Assembly: GCA_000827325.1 (NCBI GenBank) | Contig: KN832886.1 | Location: 687,655-751,654 of the forward strand | Length of the DNA: 64,000 nucleotides | DNA from: Oidiodendron maius Zn | Lineage: Eukaryota > Ascomycota > Leotiomycetes > Myxotrichaceae | Direction: 5' to 3' | Shown: in pieces, positions 56,480-64,000 of the stretch | How the letters are laid out: each line of letters starts with the position of its first letter | Position numbering within the stretch: the first letter of the stretch is position 1 | The notes under the pieces: model-generated | The model's database searches: none | Told to the model about the DNA's origin: nothing | The model's input: only the letters and a program-made list of their open reading frames with translations | Made by a program: the position numbers and the translations under genes

Positions 56480-58560
56480 ACCTTATGGATCTGGTGCTAT
56501 GGCTTCGATATTGAGCTGGTGGCATCTATATACACCAAGAAATGGGTCTACCAATGCTATTTGAAGAAGAAACAGCCAGTGACTTTTGCGGCTCTCGGCC
56601 ATATAGATATCGAGCGTCATCTCTGCAGCGCCTACTCTCTCAAGGATCCGACTGGATGGCCGGAAAAGGAAGCATTCAACGGCAGGCTTGAACGAACCCC
56701 CTGATAAGCAACAGAGGATAGATACGGCTTTCAAACTGAATGTCCGGTTTCTACAGGATCAGGCTCTGATAAATGCGCTCAAGTTTGCCTTCGATCGGGA
56801 CTACTTCCAAAAGCTGCTGATCAATTGGATCGTTGAGTCAAACCTCCCCTTCCAAACGATTGAGTACCCACGGCTCCGTAAGCTCTTTATGTACTTGAAT
56901 CCACTTGTCCGAGATAGCAATGCCTTGATCACTCATCCTACTGTACGGCGGATACTTGTCAATGAGTACAACGGGCATTGGGAGGCAGTTATCCACCTCT
57001 TCTGCAGCTCGCCAGGCTTCATCTACATTGCTTTTGATGGCTGGAGCTTACGAAACAAGCACTCGCTTTACAGAATCACCTGCAGCTTCAACGATCAACA
57101 CTTCCGGGTGCAGAAAATCGTCCTTGGACTCCCTGAGTTGCAGGTAAGACATACCGGAGAGAATATTGCAACTGAGGTCATTGAGATCCTCTCGTCATAT
57201 AGAATTGAGGACAAGGTCGGCGACTTCATGCTTGAGAATGCCTCAAATAATGATACTGCCATGGAGGCTATTGCCGATCACATCGGGTTTGAAGGCGGGC
57301 GTCAGCAGCAAGTCTGTTGTATCGGCTACATTATCAATCTAGTTGTAAAGGCCTTTCTATTTGGAAAAAAAATCCTCAGGTGTTTGAAGATGAGATTCTA
57401 GCTGTTCAAGCTCTTAAGGTCGCTACTTACAAACTCTAACAAAAGACCGGACCGGTCAGGAAACTCTACAACCTTGTAACGTTGATCAATCGGTCAGATA
57501 CCCTATCACAAGCGCTTTTGAAGCTTCAGAGGGATTATAATAAGAGTAACCCTTCTAGGCATATCAAAGTCCTTCATCTTGTTGCTGATAATGCAACCCG
57601 CTGGCTCTCTCAATTCCATATGATCGAAAGAGCCTTGAAGCTAAGGAACTTCATTGAGGACTTGTAGGATGATCAAGCGAAGGTGTATAAACGTTTAGGG
57701 CGATACGGCAAGGATTTACCCTTATGCCTCCAACCGGATTCACAGTTGACCGCCTCTGACTGGTCTCTTTTGGAACAGATGTATAAGCTCCTTAGCAAGT
57801 TCAATATTGTCCTCCAAATCCTTGAAGGCAACGGCCAAACTCGAGAACGTCTGGACAGATCATTTCAAGTTCATGCTTGAAACGCTTGAGGAGGCTGGGC
57901 ATCAGCCGGTCGATGAGGATCACTTAGATCACTAGCGAATTGCAGTAGACTCTGCCTGAGGTCAGCTAGATAAATACTACCAGCGGCTTGATGACTGTCT
58001 AGTATACTACGCTGCTGTTGCCCTTCATCCAGCATTTTGATAGTGGTACTTTGAAACAAAATTGGTAGACTGCCCGGACTGGATAACATCTGCAAGGTCT
58101 AAGGTAAAGGACTTGTGAGAATCTAGGTATCAGAAGCGGCCGATTAGTGACAATATGACTACACTCCGGCTCTCAAAGACGAAAGTCTCGTTTGTGAACC
58201 CGTTTTATAGGTATTCTGATCCTGACCGATTTTCCTTGCTGTTTGTACCAGACCTGGACAGTCTCCCAGATGATGAATGTAAGCGTTGGCAGCAACTCAC
58301 TGATGCAACTGATACCAAGGTGGAAAACCCCCTGGAGTACTAGTACACCAAGAAGTACGAATAACCTCAGCTTCCCCAGATGGCTGTAGGGATACTATCT
58401 ATCCCTGCCATGTCTGCAGAATGCAAGAGGCTATTCCACCCTGAGGCCTCTTTGCTCGTGCTGTTACACCCACTGCATTGATATTCGATCTTGGCGCAAC
58501 TCTACCTTCATTAAACACCCACACTTCTTAGAACCAGTCCCTCTACGCCGCTTAGACATA
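56480..58560 (+). mobile_element. hAT transposase, degenerate copy
   Basis: In order: a BED-finger-like part (KWVYQCYLKKKQPVTFAALGHIDIERHL), the body with NPLVRDSNALITHPTVRRIL and AFDGWSLRNKHSLYRITCSF, then ENASNNDTAMEAIADHIGF and CCIGYIINLVVKAFLFG, a later piece with KVLHLVADNATRWLS, and a worn dimerisation part LSIPAMSAECKRLF near 58400. This is the full order of fungal hAT (Restless/Tol-like) transposases. Several stops and frame changes interrupt it (for example a TGA at about 56702, stops at 57399 and 57666), so it is inactive. The usual 8-bp target duplication and short inverted ends were not found by eye. Confidence 0.82.
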
Positions 58561-58976
58561 TCGGTAGCTGAATCTTTACCTCTAGAGTCGTATTTACCTG
58601 CACGATCACAAGTAAATATAACCCGAGAAAGGCCGTGTAGTGACTCGAGAGAACGCGTACCCGCTGGCCTTTGCAAGTGCCTGAATCGCTGTAAAAGCAG
58701 TATCGACACTATCGTAAATAGCCTCATAAGGTGGGCTGAGTGACATGGTGGTGGTGGTTGTGCTGCTGGTGGTGGTGGTATAATGGTAGTGTTGAGACGG
58801 GTGTGAATCCGACTCAGAAGCAAAGGTACATGCGACGACGCGTAAAAATATACTGTGGGGCGGGTATCTGAGCTGTAGAGAGTAATTAGTCCAAATGCGG
58901 TAAAGTGTATGCGATTTAGCTAAGTGTTATATTAAAGGGGGGTCTTATATGCCAAATTATACGGTAGTGTGAGTAC

Positions 58977-59210
58977 TTGAAGAAGACACTACTTTCTCGT
59001 GCTCCTAGTGTTGCAACGGTCATTAATCCACGATACAAGCCCTTTTACTTCAACAAGCTACTTGAAAATGATGGCGGCACGCAAAGCATCGAGTATAAAA
59101 GGATTGATGCTCATTTTAAGACCACTTTCAATGCCTACAGCCGCCGCGGAACTGAGATACGACATGCGAAACATATTGAAATAAGGCGTAGAGCAGTGAG
59201 AATAGCTTGA
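58977..59210 (+). mobile_element. hAT transposase fragment (second element), central part
   Basis: KKTLLSRAPSVATVINPRYK followed by PFYFNKLLENDGG and KRIDAHFKTTFNAYSRR matches the region just before the dimerisation domain of hAT transposases. It overlaps in family position with the end of the copy to the left, so it belongs to a different copy. Its expected continuation is found only at 61502-61699. Confidence 0.65.
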
Positions 59211-59778
59211 TTTCATACTGTTGGAGGTGGTGGACCACCTTTATATATAATACAGGAAAGCCGAGCATCCCTCTCAGAGTCCTCATCCAAGAGAAGGCAC
59301 TTGAGGCATCGGAGAAGGTCTAGAGCGCCGTTGGCGGGCGCTAGCCTACCCACTTGGAGAAACGCCACTAGTCAAATCGGGCTGTCGATCATGCAGGTAC
59401 TTGGATGAATCCATCAAATGGGAGGATCACTGCAGAGTCGCGCCGCGCAGCCATTCCCGGCTATGTATATTTCCAAGAACATTAAGAGGGGTCACTACAG
59501 GGGCCGTGCTGTCCGGTCAATCAGCTCTTAGTGCTGATATTTATCCCTGAAAACCGAGGGTCCCAGCACAACCCGGCCTGCACTATAACGTTGCGCATGT
59601 TAATCACGCCAATCAATTAAAACATTTACGTAGGGAGCGGGAAATTCTGAATATTACGTAACTTATTATAGGAGCGCTAAAACTCGCATGCCTTTTTCTT
59701 TATTTCAGTCTTGGCAATACAATTTCTCTTGCTTTACCACCAAGGTACCAACACGCCACTAAACTGGATTGGCGCGTC
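59211..59778. other. Gap between hAT fragment and Zn2Cys6 gene
   Basis: 568 bp without a supportable gene. The right half is the promoter of the regulator gene. Confidence 0.4.
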
Positions 59779-61280
59779 ATGGCTCGCACTAAAGGGAGGT
59801 CAAAAGGCTGCATAAAGTGTATTGCACGGAAAATCAAGGTAGGGTTAGAATCAAGGATATTGCCGGATCATGCTAATATTGGACAGTGCGACGAATCGAG
59901 GCCGTTTTGTCAGAGGTGTCTTAAGGCTGGTTACACCTGTCTGGGGTACAGGTCAGAACATAATAAATTCATCAACCATTTCGGCGCGGACCCAGAGAAT
60001 GCTAGGCCATCCCGCGACAAACATAATACCCAGATTCTATTCCTGAATTCGCAGCCCATATTGTGGAATCTGTCTCCTACGGAACGTCAACTCTTTGCGC
60101 ACATATCCACTGTTTGCCTACCGTTTCTCAGCTGCGTATCAGAGAAATTTGTTAGATGGAAAAAAGGGGTTGAATTGTGAGCGCTCCACATCTTACAGAT
60201 TAAAGACCATGCCTAATTTCTAGATTCATATCTATTGGAATCTACCACGATTTTGTGAGGCATGGACTCTTAGCTTGGGCAGCGATTAATGTGTCTCATA
60301 TAACTAGACACCCGGGCTTAATGCAAGAAGCTTACTATCATTGCGAGCATGCTCTAAAAGGCCTGCAGAAGGCAATAGCCAGCTTCTCTAAAGAAAATTC
60401 AGATGCAGTGCTTGCGTCATCTATTATAATGGCTTGGCAAGCACCCGATTCGTAAGTACTTGCCTATCAAAGCAGGGCATAGGGTTCATTGTTTGTAGGA
60501 ACGGTTGGAAGACTCTAATGTCTGGTGCAGCAAGAGTAAGTGCTCATAAGATATATACCACTACTACTAACAGGAAGTAAGGTCAAAGCATTGATGACAG
60601 CTCAGAATCATCCATCGTGCCTAAGCGACTATATTCAGGACAGTTCCACACGGTTGCGCTCAGCAAGGAGCTATAAGCACATACAGCCAAGAATGGCTCA
60701 AGAAGCGCCCTACCAATGCCCTGGTATGAAAAAAGTTTTACTAGCGAATGCTCTTCAGTCATTGGAGAAGCTCAATATTTTCGTTGCTGAAAACAGAGAT
60801 CTCTCGACCTCGGTTACAGAGTTGACCGCTCTTATTCAGAGTATACAATCTCTCACGCCACGCCGCAAACTTTTACGGCCACTGAAGAGCATGCTTTTCC
60901 ACTTCCCGGCAAGGTTTATTCCTATGATAAACACCCATCCAGTCGTGATGCTACTCATGGCATACTTGCATGCAATAACGCTCTTTGTCGAACCGGCGCC
61001 CGACATCGATTTGGTGTATTTTCAACATATAAATGTTGCTCCCATCGAAACCTTCTACGAAGAGTTCTCAACGAGAGCTGAGATTGAATCTGGACCTGGT
61101 CAGGAATTTTACAACGCAGTCCTGAGCTTGATGGAATTTCCGCTCGAAGCTGTGGAGTACTTGGCATTGCCAAGAGCCATTCCAGCCAAGGGACAAGATG
61201 GCATTAAAAGCAAGTACATAATCACAGTTATAGAAAACTTCACCATTGGACACTGGGACCATATGTTGGGACCTGAATAA
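59779..61280 (+). CDS. Zn(II)2Cys6 transcription factor lying between hAT pieces
   Basis: Five exons (59779-59838, 59887-60176, 60224-60451, 60499-60535, 60582-61280) join in frame to 437 aa. The zinc cluster is split by the first intron: CIKCIARKIKC then CDESRPFCQRCLKAGYTCLGY (residues 11-40). The rest resembles the UPC2-like/fungal_trans_2 type: FVRHGLLAWAAINVSHITRHP, ALKGLQKAIASFS, SIIMAWQAPDSNGWKTLMSG. Such proteins are nuclear regulators, some of sterol uptake. The frame and all splice sites are intact, unlike the transposon pieces around it, so it may be functional. It sits between a central hAT fragment and a hAT C-terminal fragment, as if inserted in or captured by the element. The acceptor of the last intron (TAAG) is weak. 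Confidence 0.8.
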
Positions 61281-61370
61281 GTGATGCATATCAAGGAAGT
61301 TGGCGGGAGAGCAGCTACCAGCTTGGACTGTCGTGGCAGTCAACATTTTCGCTCCATCTATGTGTTAGTA

Positions 61371-61470
61371 CAGTCAAACCTGGATATAAGAATACGATCG
61401 GGACTAGAAAATATATTCTTATCAGAGAGGTTCTTGAAGAGAGAGGTCACAGGTACGCAGGTCATAGTCG
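61371..61470. repeat. Possible pogo/Tc1-type terminal inverted repeat end
   Basis: After a TA dinucleotide the sequence reads CAGTCAAACCTGGATATAAG, the style of pogo/Fot1 ends, with a subterminal TATTCTTATCAGAG stretch following in inverted sense. No partner end was found, so it is at best a solo end. Confidence 0.3.
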
Positions 61471-61501
61471 GGTATCGAAGTGAAAACTCAATTATATTGA
61501 C

Positions 61502-61699
61502 TATTGATTCCCCGGCATGTCAGCTGAACCCGAACGGCTCTTTTCAAGTGCCAAAATCACCGTTACGTACCGACGAAGCCGTCTTGGAAGTGATATAGTT
61601 GAAGCTCTAAGTGTCTACGGTCGTGGTTGCATATCAGGGATCAAGAAGCTGACCTATTGGCAGGACTGGAGGCTAGGAGAGATGACGTCAAAAGAGTAG
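61502..61699 (+). mobile_element. hAT transposase fragment, dimerisation domain
   Basis: SPA then, one base out of frame, MSAEPERLFSSAKITVTYRR and SRLGSDIVEALSVYGRG is the hATC domain. It is the natural continuation of the 58977-59210 fragment, but 2.3 kb away, with the Zn2Cys6 gene between. Confidence 0.75.
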
Positions 61700-63319
61700 A
61701 AAACTAGTGATATATTTGCTATATATTGCCAGTATAATTTGTAGTGCATATAAGCGTCTTCCGTTTTCATATGATATAATATTAATCCATCCTGCAGTTA
61801 TATTACCGGCCTTCGGTGTTCCCCATATATTATTTCATCACTACTTCCAACACTGAACATGCGAGCCAGCGGATCGTATGGTGGCCTGTGCTTAAGCTAC
61901 CTTGACATTAAAATCCTTTTCCGTACAATAGCTTTCTCTTCTCTCTTTATCAAGACCTCTTTGTAATATAAACCAGTTGTTGCTTTGCCTCATTGCATTC
62001 AGCCCGCGACAGCTGAGAGATTTTATGCTGAGAGAGGCCAGTTTGGGCTAGAACACGTATTTTTGCGCGTAAGGGAGTGACCCAGTTCGAATTAGTGGCT
62101 GTGGAGGGCTAGAGCAGGTGATGATAAGAGGGAATTATCCATTTTTAGGGCAATTCAGGCAGGTAGTGTGGAGTAATGACGCATACTCTTACGTTGTATT
62201 GGCCGAAAAGGGTAATACTGATTAGTAAGATTCACACCAAGTTGCCTGGTGTGCATGTATCCTTAGCCGCGTCTGCTGATTCTGGGGGTCGATATTTAGC
62301 AAAGCACATCTTTTAATTGTCTGCTTTAGGCAATGTTTTGCGAAATGCGTCAATTGGGCCCACACAGTCGAATTGTACCAAGGGGCCCACATGGCGTCGC
62401 AATTTTACAAGGTACGAGTAGTAGCTGTTACTCCCTACTAAACTCTATTTAAAACACGGCAACTTACTAATCCCGCCCAAAAAAAATTCCTTATTTACTG
62501 AAACCGCCCAAATATTTCAGCTAATTACTCGGAACAGCTTTTGACCTATTCAAGGCTGGGTCAAGTGGCAACCGAGAATGCTTAGGTACTCCTCAATAGC
62601 CTGAATTACTAGTACAAACTTACGCACCCTTCCATTACGCGACGCGTTGTTTACCAGTACTATATTGACTTTGGCATTTCAGGGTCTCTTTCCATCAACA
62701 CCACCACTTTTTCCTCAACACTACCACCAATATCACCCTCAAAGCCACCCTCAAAACCAATTATGATGGAATCAATCGAAGATTAGTGGACTCCTCCAGC
62801 CTCTACTGAGATCCTGTCTACTTCATGGCCAAATATTACTGACCCAAATAAGCGGTTAAGATCTGGATACTCGACCATGGCGAATCTTGGGCTTCCTCTA
62901 CTCAAAACAACAAGACTCGACTTCAATTTCATTGCCTCCTTTCTACTTGTACCTTCTATATTCGAATTGCTCAAAAGAAGGACGGTCTCTATAGGATAAC
63001 CTCTTACACTCTTCATTACTATCTCCTTCAACATATTTCAATTTTAAACAGCGGAATTCGGCCTGGTATCTTGCAAGCCTTGTAGAACGCGATGGCAGCA
63101 GAAACAAGAGGGATAATAGTTTGATTGTCTTGAGACTGGGACTAATAAGGCGGGGTGTCATGAGAGTACTCAAGCTTGCTCCCCAAGCGAGAGGATATTA
63201 ACTCCCTATTTATTTTTCACGTTAGATCTCTTACTCGGGGCCTGGAAGGTCAAAAGCGTTGATCTCCTGTATAATGTGCTGTTCCCTTATATGTTCTGCG
63301 GCGTCCCCGTAATGTCTCG
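61700..63319. other. Repeat-rich gap
   Basis: 1620 bp. It contains the right arm of the inverted repeat (62196-62262), a direct copy of the TTGTCTGCTTTAGG segment near 62318, and ACACGG/AAACTCTATTTAAAACAC sequence also seen near 55530. On the plus strand from 62764 a frame with stops reads WTPPASTEILSTSWPNITDP, possibly another transposon remnant; I cannot name it. Small open frames on the minus strand here are not convincing. Confidence 0.5.
62196..62262. repeat. Right arm of a distant inverted repeat
   Basis: The reverse complement matches 55228-55297, including GAATCTTACTAATCAG and ATTACCCTTTTCGGCCAA. See the left arm. Confidence 0.55.
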
Positions 63320-63662
63320 GTGTCTCCGTATACCGTTACACAGCTCAATCTATCATTGAGCTATGTTACACCTGCTGCCCTCTTGTTACACGTGCCCTAT
63401 ATGCCAGCCTGGAGGGCTGGAGAGCATCTTCGAGATATAATTGATGGAGATGAAGGCGCAAGCTTTAGTCTAATACCAGATTGGATACTTCAAATCACAA
63501 AGGCCGATTCAACTAAGATCACATACACCTATTTACAGACAAGTAATACACGCTTTGAAGCTTTATTTATCTCCCTTGGATCAACTATCTCAATGTTACG
63601 CACTCTACGACCCTTCTACGCCCTAGACGGTACTCATACTCGATCTCGATATAACAGTAGCC
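63320..63662 (+). mobile_element. Mutator-like (MULE) transposase, truncated N-side fragment
   Basis: The frame contains AWRAGEHLRDIIDGDEGASF, SLIPDWILQITKAD, NTRFEALFISLGS and LRPFYALDGTHTRSRYN. The last is the region holding the first catalytic Asp of MULE transposases (FYALDGTH). After this the homology stops and a palindrome-rich tract follows, so the element is truncated. There is no ATG near the start. Confidence 0.65.
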
Positions 63663-63689
63663 GAAAACCCTTATACCTACCCCGTATAT

Positions 63690-63850
63690 CGCAGTATACT
63701 GCAGTGCGAATAAAGACGTACTGTACGTACTACAGTATGAGTTCGGCCATACTATACGTACTGCCGTATGTGTTCGGCCCTCTATACTGTACGTACGGCA
63801 GTATACTACTTTGCGGGCATACTATATATGGCAGTTTAACTTTGTGTTCG
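63690..63850. repeat. Palindrome-rich tract
   Basis: About 160 bp packed with variants of GTACTGTACGTAC, CAGTATACTGCAGTG and GTACGGCAGTATAC in both orientations, interspersed with GTTCGGCC. The strand can fold on itself in several ways. It directly follows the truncated MULE frame. Confidence 0.55.
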
Positions 63851-64000
63851 ATATTCGAAAATACCATCATTTCCACCCCCCTCTTACTAATATACCTGTG
63901 ACGACTCAAGAAGAACAGAGATCTCGATCCGTAGGGAAGGATTTAAAGGTGTATTCAACTATCAATCGTTATAACTAAGAGAATAAGCTAAAGGGAGAAG

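Noticed and set aside
58464-58823. 119-aa minus-strand frame with Pro-rich part
   Set aside because: Opposite the hAT remains and a GGT-rich simple repeat at about 58745-58790; not gene-like.
62783-63173. Minus-strand frames of 76-83 aa
   Set aside because: No family pattern, and the plus strand reads more like a worn transposon part.

Overview
The window is nuclear DNA of a filamentous ascomycete (Pezizomycotina). It has many short GT-AG introns (about 44-85 nt) with CTRAY branch points, three Zn(II)2Cys6-type regulators, a PTH11-like rhodopsin-fold membrane protein, fungal cytochrome P450s and fungal DNA-transposon remains. Gene models were built by hand; almost all close in frame after splicing. 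No tRNA, rRNA or CRISPR array was seen.

Region 1 (1-20 kb) looks like a secondary-metabolite cluster of sterol or steroid type. It holds a decayed glutathione S-transferase, a secreted carboxylesterase, a secreted berberine-bridge-type FAD oxidase, two P450s of one general type, an Erg28-like scaffold, an Erg26-like sterol-4-carboxylate dehydrogenase/decarboxylase, an unrecognised 193-aa membrane protein, a PTH11-like receptor and a Zn2Cys6 regulator. An Erg28-like and an Erg26-like gene next to two P450s suggests C-4 demethylation and oxidation of a triterpenoid/steroid. No oxidosqualene cyclase lies in the window.

Region 2 (20-30 kb) holds an M3 metallopeptidase with an internal stop and a broken zinc motif, a divergent intact M20 dipeptidase, a cytochrome b2-type FMN dehydrogenase, an MFS transporter and a beta-lactamase-fold serine hydrolase. 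A perfect 30-bp palindrome lies between the last two.

Region 3 (31-52 kb) looks like a catabolic cluster for an aromatic compound: carboxylesterase, MFS transporter, salicylate-hydroxylase-like FAD monooxygenase, GST, a regulator with two C2H2-type fingers plus Zn2Cys6, P450, amidohydrolase-type decarboxylase, aldo-keto reductase and aldehyde dehydrogenase. A shared motif, about CGGMATATCCYCCAC, lies upstream of the esterase, the transporter, the FAD monooxygenase and the aldehyde dehydrogenase, and twice between the divergent P450 and decarboxylase genes. This argues for one regulon.

Region 4 (52-64 kb) is repeat-rich: a Tc1/mariner remnant, a small secreted cysteine-rich protein gene running into a tandem array whose every unit looks like a complete intron, hAT transposase remains, a Zn2Cys6 gene sitting between two hAT pieces, dispersed repeats in both orientations, and a Mutator-like transposase fragment.
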